The notes beneath the pieces are model-generated. The model ran no database searches and had not been told where the DNA came from. It was given only the letters and a program-made list of their open reading frames with translations. From positions 8,997,001 through 9,057,000 of the forward strand of contig OU612066.1 in the NCBI GenBank assembly GCA_914767715.1: a DNA stretch of 60,000 bases. The letters are read 5' to 3'. The DNA is from Membranipora membranacea. Its lineage: Eukaryota; Bryozoa; Gymnolaemata; Cheilostomatida; Membraniporidae. This document shows positions 11,056 through 21,699 of this stretch, piece after piece. Made by a program: the position numbers and the translations under genes. Position 1 is the stretch's first letter, and each line of letters begins with the position of its first letter.

Positions 11056-13688
11056 AGGCAGGGGCGCACTAGACAGTGGTGATATCCTAGGTGGTACGTA
11101 TGGGGGCCTTGAAACATTGATAGATCGCGAGTGCACTACAGGTTGCCTATACTGATTTGGCAGAGGTGGAAGGGGTTTTTTCTTAACCTGGCTGGCGTTG
11201 CTCGAGCGGTCCTCATCTTTTTGATTTTGCAGAACTATTCCTTGTTCTACAATCGTCTGATCAAGTGTGTTTAGTTCGATACCTGTGAAAGTAAGAATTA
11301 AAAATGAGTTCATATGCATAAAATGTGCTACACACTAAATAACAATTCTACTGTTAGGGCACAACTTTTTCCTCCTAAAACCTTTTGGTTGCTGATTACA
11401 GCTTCAGGGGTTGCTTCACGGCTTGGAAAATGCACATGTGTACTTTCATCTTTATTATGATCTACACAACAGCTTTGTCTACTAACCTCCTAAAACAGGC
11501 TCTGAGAGGGTACGCGTTCTTTGTCTTCTCTGATTAGGAGGTTTCGGGGCAACTTGTCTGCTTCTTCTTTTTCTTATCTTGTATAGCAGACCAGCCAAAA
11601 CTATTCCAATTACTAACATTACCAAAAGTAAAATGCAGCCAACTAAAGCTGCAGAATAAAGCAATCTAATAGAAAGTGAGAGCACGGTAATGTGTATATC
11701 TGAGACAAACAATGCGATGTCAGGAGAGAATACTAAGGCTAGCAAATGTGTCGGCACACATTGAGCCAACAAATCGGCTAGGACAAGGCACCCAAAACCA
11801 GAGTAATAATAGTTTCTTGCACAAGGGAAGACAACAACTGTGACTTTGACAACATTAATGATAGATAATGCGAGGAGCGTGTCAGCAGGGAGGGTGGGAG
11901 GGTGTCAGAGATCATGACAATCAATATTGTAAAATAAATGGAAAACTAAACCTGAACCATCAAAGCATAAAATCATTACCATAATATTCTGTTGACTTTT
12001 TCTCAGAGTCAGCAGGAACATCTGGAACTTTACTCACCGCCCTGGCATTATAAGGGATATGTTCAACTATAAAAAAGATTCAAACGTAAATTTGCAAACC
12101 ATATCGAAATGTTATCAAAGTTAAATTTTGTGTTAAAAATGGAATGAAATGTGACATACTATTGCGTTTGCGTTTGCGTTATCGCGTTTTCGTGTCTTTT
12201 TTTAGATTTAATCAAATTAAGACATACATGTATTCAATTTACCAGTGTACATGTCTAGCTTTATCACTTTGAAGCCCAAGTCGATGGCCAGCAGAGAGCT
12301 TTGGTTTTTTATGCCTGCAATGGCCGTCACTTTGATTTGGCGATGGCCACTGTCGGTGGTGTCGTATGGTGGCAAGTATGTGGTTCTTTCAAAAATAAAG
12401 CTAGAGAGGCCTGTGTTCATGTCAATTACCAGCAAACCTTCAAGTGATTGACAGAGATGTAGACTTCCTTGCATTATGATGATTTTGTCAAGAGGTTTTT
12501 TATATCCGTGGAATTCCATTACGCCCGAACTCTGTGACTCTAAGTAGAAATTATTTGCGGTAATTATGGCACCTGTATGGGAAAAAATAGTCACCATTGA
12601 GTAGTCGTTATTAAATATCATCGCTGTGGCGCTCCCACCCATGCTGTTGAACTTAAATGTTGTGGCAGCCGAGTCTACAGAGAGATCCACCCTATAGAGT
12701 GTTGAGTCATTTATGTAATAGACAACTCCTGCTGAGGAACTGCGATCCACGGCGATGGGTCCGAGATCTAAAGTTTCGTCCTGCCTGCAACGTACACTAG
12801 TTTGGGGACAGCATCCACGTTATTTTGCACAACAATGTATCCTTTTTTGTGTTGTCACTCATTCCATAGTCAGTCGGCTGATACACCTTCAATGAGTTTT
12901 TGGAACTAACAAGAAACTTTTTGCTGCTGATTTGTAGAAAACTCATGATATCACCATCATCATCTTCTTGTCGTATGAATTCATTTGAAGATACCCTTCC
13001 TTGTGAACTATCCCAATGGTAAATACCATCATCCGTTGAATAGAAAACCGCTTGATGAGAATCTAAACTTGATTGGATGCTTTTGGGAATATATTTTCCG
13101 AGATTTACAGTGGGGTTGAAGTTCTGTTCTGTCATATTCAGACTAACCCTGGGGAAACAAGAAAGATATCAATCTATACAAAATATCTAATGTTATCCAT
13201 GAACTTTACCAATCGGCGCTTTACACTATTATATTTTTGCATAAATACAGTAATAAAAGCTGCCCGGCTATAACAAGCTTTGGTCTGTGTGTAGCGTTAT
13301 AGTAAGGGAGGTAGGTGTTAGATAGGTGAGATGATTCCAACCCTTAGTTGGTCTCAAAGACTATTATTAATTTCAGAAGGTAAGTCCTAAAAACATCGCT
13401 GTAATTATACGAAATATTTGGCTTTGAGATACAAGTCAATTCTGGTTGGGTAGATAATTATTTTGATACTTTGGGTAGGTTAAAGTCGCTCAGAGATTTG
13501 TCTGGCATAAGGGTAGGAAGAAGCCATGGTATAACGCTTGAAACCAGAGCGAAACTGAACATCGCAGGATAAATATATAGATTCAATGAAATTTTCTACG
13601 AATCCTGTACAATATCTTACCTATAAGATATTGAGTCAGCTTTGACCGTCGCCGCAATGAGAGTGACTTCAGCGCAAAGCCAAATCAT
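10921..13688 (-). CDS. type I receptor-like protein, propeller-like ectodomain
   Basis: Exons, complement: 13621-13688, 12834-13148, 12243-12784, 11980-12066, 11487-11648 and the last from 11282. Exon 1 gives a signal peptide (MIWLCAEVTLIAATVKADS). Exons 2-3 form an ectodomain of about 285 aa with repeated motifs such as GIYHWD and VVYYINDSTLYRVDL, resembling YWTD/LDL-receptor beta-propeller blades. A short linker precedes one transmembrane helix at about residues 339-360 (LVGCILLLVMLVIGIVLAGL), followed by a basic stop-transfer (KIRKRRSR). The tail has KKKPLPPLP and PYVPP, typical SH3/SH2-type ligand motifs. Exons 2 and 3 join through a 49-nt intron; the alternative is two small frameshifts. 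In the tail a 4-bp deletion at 11055/11056 shifts the frame, and a stop arises at 10921 from the MITE end. The partner molecules are unknown; secreted paralogues A and B flank it. Confidence 0.6.
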
Positions 13689-14625
13689 CAACTGTAAAGC
13701 ACGAATATGATAGTGATATTTTCCACAAAATAGATTGAAGATTTGAGCATCAAATCATGTGAAGAGTGGTTTCAAATGAAATTGCATTTTATCAATTTAT
13801 TCATGAGTAAAATTTAAAAGCGGCAAAACCCTGAGAATTACAATCATCACTCACTTTTAATTTGATAATAACAATAATTTCAAATTGATTAATAATGATA
13901 AAATCAATTAAATCATTACAAACCCTATAGCAACCTTCAATTGCATAATTGGGGTGAGCTTATTGATATGTCTACCAGTGAAGTATTAAAAAATTTTTTT
14001 TAAAAAGGCGCTATCAATCAATCTACGGTACGGGAAGATTGTTGTCTAAAGAGTCTTTTTGACATAGCTTAATCAAAGGAAGTCGTCTGCCCATTAATTT
14101 TAGGAACACCCCATTAAAAAACTATACCACAACATAAGTTGGTTGATCCCCTCTAGCAGAGAGAGCTGCAAGAGTCAGCGATATCATACCAAGGTTTACA
14201 ATGTCCTGTTACCACTGGTGTGAAATGCAAGCAAAATTTCGGTCATCAATTTCTAAACTAATTGAGGGTTATGATTGTTCTTACCTCATACATATTGCGT
14301 GCCATATTCCGATAATGGTCAAAAATTTCTTCACTTTGCGGTAAAATGATCTAGCTTTATCAAGACTAGAGACAACACCTTCAGCCTTTGCCAAACGCCA
14401 AATATGAACTAATTTGAAGGTCTGCTCTTATATTACACAGAAAAACTTAATCTCTTTTGTTCGAACCAATGTAAGTGTTTCACTTTTTTGCAAAAGTTGA
14501 TTAAGAAACCACAAGTTGTTACATTGCTAGAAAGTTGCCAAAATACAGTCTTCTTATTGGATCACCAATTAAATGATCACATATAACATAAAGTCTGAGA
14601 GCTTCAATCAACTAAGCTCGATCAT

Positions 14626-17600
14626 CTATAGTCTATATTCCGCCTGTGGCGAACAGGATTTGAGATCAGTTAGCCTTATTTTTGGTGTTCTTCTACTTTT
14701 AACAGCACAGACTACACTTTTATCTCGGCCTCCTGCAAAAGAAATGTCAAAACATGATGTTCGATTGATGACTTGGCAGGTTGAACAATTAGTAATCATG
14801 ATTTTTTTTTATCACTTTATTGTCATCAACATCATCTTGAAAAGATGTTTTACATGATGTGACATAAAAAAAGGAAAAAATAAGTGTATTAAAAATTATA
14901 TAGATTGGTATATATGTTTGATGAGCATTGTTTTAAAGTGTTTAAACTTGTCAACTGATCTGATATGGTAAGGTAAGCCATTGAATTTGCTTGCAACTAC
15001 ATGATTTAGGTTGACAGAGTTAACTTCCTATCAGCTTTGTTACCAACAAAATTTCAGTGTTGATAGTGTGCTTAGTGCAGAGAGCTGTCTAATGATAACA
15101 ATGAGCAATACATAAGGCTGTGCCAACACGTCAACAGTCATTATATCCCCAGAAACAATCATAATATATAGACATTCTAATGGAGCACTTACTACTATGT
15201 TTAATAAGTTTGAATCCATATAGTTCACCAATAAATTCAAACACATTGCTGTCGCACATGGAAACATTTTGGGCTGCGTGCTTTAAACTGGGCTGAAAAA
15301 GACATAAATGTTTGTTAAACAAATTATTTTTTTTACGCAGCAGAAAACCTTGTGCACGAGCAGTATATATATAAATACAACTTAATATTGGATGTCAGTT
15401 AGTTGTTGTCAGCTGTTAAAGCAATGAACTAAACCTGAGGTTTAGTTCATTGGTTAAAGCACAACAACCTACCACTTCAGACCTAGGGTGATATAAAAGC
15501 GATGCACAGTTTGAGGTAAAGACAAGGATGACTTCCTATACACCAGTGGAAAGCTGTTGAGCTAATGATCGTTAATAGCTCATCAAAAATGTGATTGGAT
15601 GACGTAGTGTAATTTTATCAAAGAAATGAGACCAAAAGGCTGTTTTAGCAGGTTTGGCTGAACTAATTTGATTGCTAAAAAATTTCAAAACTAATTTTTT
15701 GTTGAAAATAATACATGATACAAAGGGGCTTTTTACGTCACTTCATTAAGTGTGTGATTTTTTTAATCTGATGATACAATGTGAAACTTTAAGCAACGAT
15801 TTGAGACAGATCGAATAAGTAAGAGCAAATTTTTGTGCTGGGGTGTCTTTTGAATGACACACACCCCCAATTTTCAGCAGTAAAAAAAATATTCCAAGAC
15901 CAGCACAGACCATAAAGTCAAATATGTTTGGCGTCATTTTTCCATAATGCCAAATATGCTGTCAAAAGGACCGTTACTAATGCCAGACAAATTTTGGTTT
16001 CAAAGTTCTCACATACGAAGCCGCTTTGATTAAGCATATTAAAAATAGGAAAATCCAACAGAATTTGGCACTGCATGCTTGTAAGTTTTCCCGAGTTGTG
16101 CACCACAAAATGCTTAAAACAGCCAATTTAAGGGGCTTTTTAAAGTGTTTCTGGGCATTCTGTGGTACGCAATTCCCGGAAACGAAACTGATACGCAGTG
16201 CCATATTCTGTTGGCATCTCCTAATTGCACTATCCTGAATCAAACGGCTTGGTATGTGAGAATTTCGAAAAAACTTTGTCTAGCGTTAGCAATGGTCCTT
16301 TGGTAGCATGTTTGGCGTTATGGAAAAATGATGCCAAAGGTATCTACCTTTGATGGTCTGTGGTGATCTTGAAACTTTTGATATACTGCTGAAAATTGGG
16401 GTGTGTGTCAGTTAAACAACATTCAGCTTGCAATTAGCAAAATAATTGGCCTTTACTTATTCGATTTGTCTCAAATCGTTGCTTAATATTTCACATTATA
16501 GCATCAAATTTCAAAAATCCCACACATTATGACGTTACATTTGATAATTACAGGATACCTTTGCTATCAGTCTGTTTCCAAATGGATCTGCTGTCAATTG
16601 TCCTTCAGAGTAAGTTACGAATAGATTAATTTCGTGATCCAACTTCCAATTACGAAAGTCTATAATTATGAATTCTCTTCTACCGTCAACTCCATCCAGT
16701 TCATAAAAATCGAATTTCACAAACTGATCATAAGTGGCTAAAATTAAAGAGGGTACACACATTGATCAATGGCAGCAACCGAATGATTTTGTCAAATGAG
16801 AAATTGCTTTGAGCACCAAACATCTTGGACATGACTTGCGTTGAAGGTTGTGGATGGTTTCACATTTATGGGAAAGATGATTCTTTGATTGTAAAGGCCA
16901 ATGTATGGCTAGAGACCAACCCTTTCCCCCCTACTTACCATTTCCTAGAAATTTTTCAATCAGTAAGGCATCCTACAATTTGAGCAATGATACCTCATAG
17001 TGTAGCTGCTTGATTTAAACAATGTTGTTACACCCAATGAGGTACCACTTTTATCTGTTTTAGTGAATTGTAAAGGCTGAATATTGAAGTATATGGAGAG
17101 GTCAGCTTTTTGGGTTTGTACAGCATTAGGCAAAAATACCCCATAGATGAGCAGGGGGACAATTTCTAACACTAAACACATTTTTATCCCAGAAGTGCTA
17201 TGAACATTGTCAGTGTAAAATTAATGCATAACTACTGCAGTACTAGCTGCCAGACTATATATATATTGCTTTGGTATTTTGGTAGTCAGTGATCATGTCG
17301 CTGGTTATTTCATGCTGCAGTAAGAAACAGATGACTTGACATTAGGAAACTGACTTACCTTCATCTTCATAGTCCTGGGTGACAATTTCTTGAGATGTTG
17401 GATCGACTACCAGGAAATATTGAGATCCTTTGACATTCAATTTGTCATAGGATCGTTTGACTGAGATTCTGAGTGTTGAGCAATTTTCAGCTCGGTATTG
17501 ACTTACTGAAACTGCAAAATGACATATTTATAGAAACGGCGTCATGACACTCCAGTGTAGGACAGAACATTGATAACCATTTATATGTAGCCTTGTTCAC

Positions 17601-18059
17601 GCGGCCACGGGTCTTGATTTTTTTGGTTTTGCCAAGATCGGTGGCCACGTGAACAAGGCTAATTTATATGGCTAAAACTACCAGCTGTCCCTAACATTGA
17701 GAAAATAATCTTGGTATCAAAATGTACAATCAAATGTGTTTCCATGATATCGACCTGAGCAAATTTTGGGAATATTCATATCCATGGAGATACCTCTCCT
17801 TCTGCAGCGAGCAGGCGTGGACAGTTTAACATCAAAGGAATGGATCAGTATTTTGAGGTGACAAGTCAGCTCGAGCTAAAAATTTACATGGAAACACAGC
17901 GAATATAAGCTTCTTTGAAACCAATTATAAGATATCACATTTTCCGATATTATTGGAAGCGAAATCTCAACAGGGGTTCATTGTGAATCATGACTATTGT
18001 TATAAGGTTATATGGGGCTCACCTGCTAAAATGAAAAGATGTTCCTGCTTGAATAACAT
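14626..18059 (-). CDS. secreted protein of unknown family, paralogue B
   Basis: Five exons, complement 18023-18059, 17359-17511, 16559-16737, 15193-15292 and 14626-14732, give 191 aa with the same phases as paralogue A. The signal peptide is MLFKQEHLFILAVSVSQYRA followed by ENC. Conserved landmarks are GSQYFLVVDPTSQEIVTQDY, SEGQLTADPFGN, VFEFIGELYGFKLIKH and SVVCAVKSRRTPKIRLTD, ending KSC, SPQ and a stop. Protein identity to A is about 60 percent in exon 3 and higher in exon 5, so both reading frames appear maintained. Introns 3 and 4 have been enlarged by mobile elements. Function is unknown; a small extracellular, disulfide-stabilised ligand is the most economical guess. Confidence 0.72.
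14800..15035 (-). mobile_element. LINE 3'-end fragment
   Basis: On the minus strand, about 14940-15000 translates to FNGLPYHIRSVDKFKHFK, matching the C-terminus of the LINE ORF near 2126 (FNSLPIQIRSATKLTHFK). The tail (ttattgtcat, acatcatctt) matches the tail of that LINE as well. Only the last ~60 codons and the tail remain, a typical dead-on-arrival truncation, inside the last intron of paralogue B. Confidence 0.75.
15422..15452. repeat. perfect 15-bp hairpin
   Basis: The sequence caatgaactaaacct, one G, then its exact reverse complement. It lies in intron 3 of paralogue B. The same core (caatgaactaaac, gttcattg) occurs near the centre of the fold-back element at 39.4 kb, so it may be a remnant of that family rather than a regulatory stem. 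Confidence 0.6.
15734..16537. mobile_element. fold-back element in intron 3 of paralogue B
   Basis: The left arm (acgtca, gtgtgtgattttt, caacgatttgagaca, tcgaataagtaa at about 15734-15815) returns as reverse complement near the right end (about 16440-16537). Inner arm parts such as ttggcgt-attttccataa and gctgaaaattgggg also pair. It has no open frame of note. The equivalent intron of copy A is about 410 bp against 1.27 kb here, consistent with an insertion. Ends are uncertain by some tens of bases and no target duplication was fixed. Confidence 0.7.
17588..17661. mobile_element. 74-bp hairpin MITE
   Basis: Starts TAGCCTTGTTCACG and ends CGTGAACAAGGCTA; arms continue through ggccac. It is flanked by the perfect direct repeat ATTTATATG (17579-17587 and 17662-17670). 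Copy A of the duplication has no such hairpin at the matching place near 7297, so it arrived after the duplication. It lies in intron 1 of paralogue B. Confidence 0.88.
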
Positions 18060-18141
18060 GGTAGATGGTGTGATCTTCAGCAGGTTAATTTGTTGAATGT
18101 TATTTCGATGTAGCTCACATTATTCAGGTGAATACTATGGT

Positions 18142-18175
18142 ATAAAGGGTAATTAAAATTTGATGAATTTCCGCC
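18142..18175 (-). promoter_or_regulatory. candidate core promoter of paralogue B
   Basis: The block is the counterpart of 7661-7694, about 83 bp before the start codon, with a TATA-like ctttata on the gene strand. Two substitutions separate the copies. Confidence 0.45.
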
Positions 18176-20170
18176 AGTTAAGCTTTGTTCTCTGTAAATT
18201 TAGCATTTAGTTGAGTATTCTTTGTTTGACTAAAATGGATATTACAAGAACAATGTAATTCGTGTAAATTATAACTTGTTGTTCTGTAGCTTTGGTGATG
18301 TTAATGAATAAAAATGAGATTACCCGGGAAGGATAAAGTCATCGATAATTGGGGTTGCTGCAGAAACGGTTTTATTTCTTTTCTGATGAAGCCGAAGTGT
18401 ACTGCTGGACACTGCTCCATTTTGAAGTACATTCTGGATATTTGTGATTTAATTTCCAGTTTCTAATGATATTTGGTTATTGATGGATATTTTTTTGGTT
18501 AGAATCAAAGGGATCTTTAAAAAAAGTCAGTTACGCTATTATCAACTTCTGAATGATTATTCATGTCAGGCCTTTGTTTAGGGATTGTGGTAAGAGGTAA
18601 TCCCAAATTAAACCCTTGGCCTGGGTAGCAACGGTGCTCCTCACATGTCATTGACGTATGAAACCTTTTTTCCTCATATTAATTCTGCACTTTTTGCCAG
18701 GATTTGTAAAACAGAAGGGTAGACGGGACATTTTTATTGTCATCCTATTGGATAAAAAGTTTGGAACAAAAGAGAGCATGCATGATTATGTCTTTCAAAA
18801 TTAATCCCAGCCTGTTGTTCCACTTGAGATTATGTAAACTGCACCCTGCGCTGACATAATGATTTCCTGTTATGCAATTGGGGTGTGGTCATTTTTTGCT
18901 GCATTTGGCGAACACTTTTTATGATTACTGAAAGCTTTGCTGGTTGTGATTGGTGTAATCTGACATGCTGTCTTTTCCCTAAGCTGCAATTTGATTGAGA
19001 ATCATTCCAGCTTGACTTCTGTTTTTTTTAGTGTTGTCAAGCAATTAATTACATACATTCTCAGCGCACAATGGAAGGTGAGGATTAAACACTTGGTAAT
19101 AGAGATAATGTATGTCAGGTCTTTGTTAGGGCTTGTGGTCCAAGATAATCTCTTATTCATGTTCAGATTTGGAACCAACACAATACTTGCCTTAGCTGTT
19201 CGGCTGTAGAAATCTTTGGCAGCCCTTCCAGGTTCTGATTCACATGAACAGCTGTGTTTGAACCCCTCCAATCTGATAAGACACTCAAATAAACAGTTTA
19301 GTAGGAGGGGATTATTGATTTCTGCGCTGATTAAATTCAATTAAATTCAATTCAATTCAATACCACCAATGTCTTAAATCTTAACCTGCTGTTCCCAGTT
19401 TCACAGATTGTATAAATATATGAATGTTGTTTTCTGCTGGACCAAGTATTGGTCTTTGGTGGTGTTCCTGTTGGCTAGTTTAAGTGAGGGAAGGGTGAAG
19501 ACAAATTAACATTATTTTGACATGGAAATGACTTTACAGGTAAACCTAGTAAATGTGGTGACTGAGCCTATGTCTTCCCAGATAACGCTCACTGCCCTCT
19601 GTATACATATGACCCCAGACAATTTTTTTAGCTAAGATTGCATTGCCTGGTGGCATTTATTTCTTTTTGGATCTAAAATTTGGTGATTTTGTTATGTAAG
19701 ACCTGACAGTATATGTATGTATGTGTATGTGTTTTATTTCACATTCTGTATCATGGTGAGAAATCTTTCAGAATGATAAAAATGAATGTGTGTTTAAAAA
19801 AATTGTTTGAGAGACGCATATACAATGGAAAGAAGCTGTTTCACTCATCTAGGTGGTCTATACTTCGTATTTAGGCGAGGCGAGAGGATCGTTTCTCCAG
19901 ATTAAAATTTACTCTACTAAAAAGTGGATGTTTGTCATCTCCAGAAATCTTTAGAAAATGATTTACAGATAGTTTCTTGATAAAAGAGTCTAGTGTGCAC
20001 AAATCTAAAAGCCCTACCCAGAGCAAAATATAGAGTTGTTGTTTATCCATTGGCAGTCATATGGCACAAACAAGTTACCACTGTGTTCTACTAGCAGGTA
20101 AGAGAGAAAAAGTTAAGGCCTTAGCACACAGGCATAATCTCGCCAGGAATAGGACATGGTCTAACAGTAA
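18176..20170. other. conserved upstream non-coding block, copy B
   Basis: Aligns to 7695-9270. No gene is supported. A short tattcaattcaattcaa-like run lies near 19330-19360 and a tatgtatgtgtatg run near 19715. Confidence 0.55.
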
Positions 20171-20199
20171 ATGCTGACCTTCATATTCAATATAAATTT

Positions 20200-20720
20200 G
20201 CTGCTGAGAGCAGTGTTGTGCGGCGGACAGGATTCCCGCCCATCTGAGTGGTCCATGTTTCACAAACGGTTGGACAGGCAATCTCCATTTGATAGGCACG
20301 TATGGACGAACAAAAATTTGTTGATGGATCGTGGACGTACGGTTTTTTCTGGACAGGCATGTAAGGACAGACAAAACTTCTCAATGGACGGCAGAAAAAT
20401 TCTGGACAAGCAGTCTATGCTGAACGGGCTTAGATAAGCAGAACATTTTTTTTAATGGATGGGCAGTGAAACTCTGGACAGAAACAAACAAAAAGATTTC
20501 TTCAACAAGATGGGCTGGCAGAAAAATTCTGAAAGGATATTTTGCTGGACGGTCATGGACAGACAAAGCCACAAGATATACATGAGAGGGCATGGAAGAC
20601 TGCCCAAAGTCGCCCAACGGGCGGACTTAGAAGGATAAGATATAAAGTTAGACAGCAAGGGCATGATTTACTTCACACGACTGGATGACAGATGATGAAA
20701 GTGGATGAAAGTATAAAATG
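20200..20720. repeat. degenerate GGAC-rich repetitive tract
   Basis: The motifs ggacaggca, ggacgaaca, ggacagacaaa and ggacggcagaaaaattct recur irregularly across about 400 bp. This resembles a decayed minisatellite. Open frames in both strands here are products of the repetition and are not called as genes. Confidence 0.4.
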
Positions 20721-20880
20721 AGAAATCATCCAAATATGGTAGATATCAGTATCAGTATGAGCTATATAGACTTTGGTCTGACCCTCATAACACCCACTGT
20801 ACAAGACCTTTTTATTGGCAGCCAATAAAAACATTCAGGGTGTAGTAAAAATGTGCAAATAACACTGTTAGCCAATCATC

Positions 20881-21126
20881 AATACAATACAATACAATAC
20901 AATACAATACAATACAATACAATACAATACAATACAATACAATACAATACAATACAATACAATACAATACAATACAATACAATAAAATAAAATACAATAC
21001 AATACAATAAAATACAATACAATACAATACAATACAATACAATACAATACAATAAAACACAATACAACACAATACAACACAATACAATACAATACAATAC
21101 AATACAATACAATACAATACAATACA
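20881..21126. repeat. (AATAC)n microsatellite, about 246 bp
   Basis: A nearly pure 5-bp repeat, with scattered AATAA and AACAC variants between about 20984 and 21080. Three long overlapping minus-strand frames with repeating CIVLY residues are produced solely by this repeat. Confidence 0.98.
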
Positions 21127-21402
21127 TAGGCCACATGTAAGGAAAGAAAGTTAGAAGGAGCAGAAAAAGTACCACATTCAGATTTGGATAATAACAGGTG
21201 TCCAAAAGAAGATTAATTGGGACCTGAATAATCTCTGATCACTTCAGTATGGATTATGCAGTAATACCCGATAGAAATGCCTGTTCGATATGCCTATGTC
21301 CATAATGGCGTACATTCTTTGGAAAACACTGACAATGTAGTGCATTCACAAAAAATTAAATTGTAAACCTTGGAGTTATTCTGCAGCAAGATAGGATAGA
21401 AA

Positions 21403-21690
21403 CACTGAATTAGATTCTTTTCTTAGAATGGAAATAGTATCATAGCGTTATACGGTTAGGACACTAAACACAGGAACCCATCTGACTGTTATCTGATTGG
21501 CTGTCCCTAGTAGCATGAATAATTAGCCTGAGAAATTGTCTTGTTAACAAAATTGCAAACAGTAATTATACCCCATACAGTGTCGATGATTAGGGCATTT
21601 CTAGATTGCTACTAGGGACTGGCTATTTTTGCAAGCCCTTTGTTTTGCAAAAGAAAGCTAATGATGCTATTCCAGATATGGAATTCAATG
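21403..21690. mobile_element. 288-bp MITE, insertion 2
   Basis: Same element, length and orientation as 10639-10926, with only a few differences. It is flanked by a perfect 8-bp duplication GATAGAAA (21395-21402 and 21691-21698). Confidence 0.93.
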
Positions 21691-21699
21691 GATAGAAAA

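Larger units (their letters stand above)
14130..20170. repeat. segmental duplication, copy B
   Basis: Direct-orientation partner of about 1745-9270. Relative to copy A it lacks the large LINE and the fold-back at 523-1730. It gained a LINE 3' fragment (about 14800-15035), a fold-back (about 15734-16537) and a 74-bp hairpin MITE (17588-17661). Ends are approximate. Confidence 0.85.

Noticed and set aside
15977-16243. Overlapping frames on both strands near 16.1 kb
   Set aside because: They lie in the centre of a fold-back element, and the mirrored frames reflect the inverted repeat rather than genes.
20812-21205. Three long minus-strand frames rich in CIVLY repeats
   Set aside because: They are produced by the (AATAC)n microsatellite and have no splice or start evidence.
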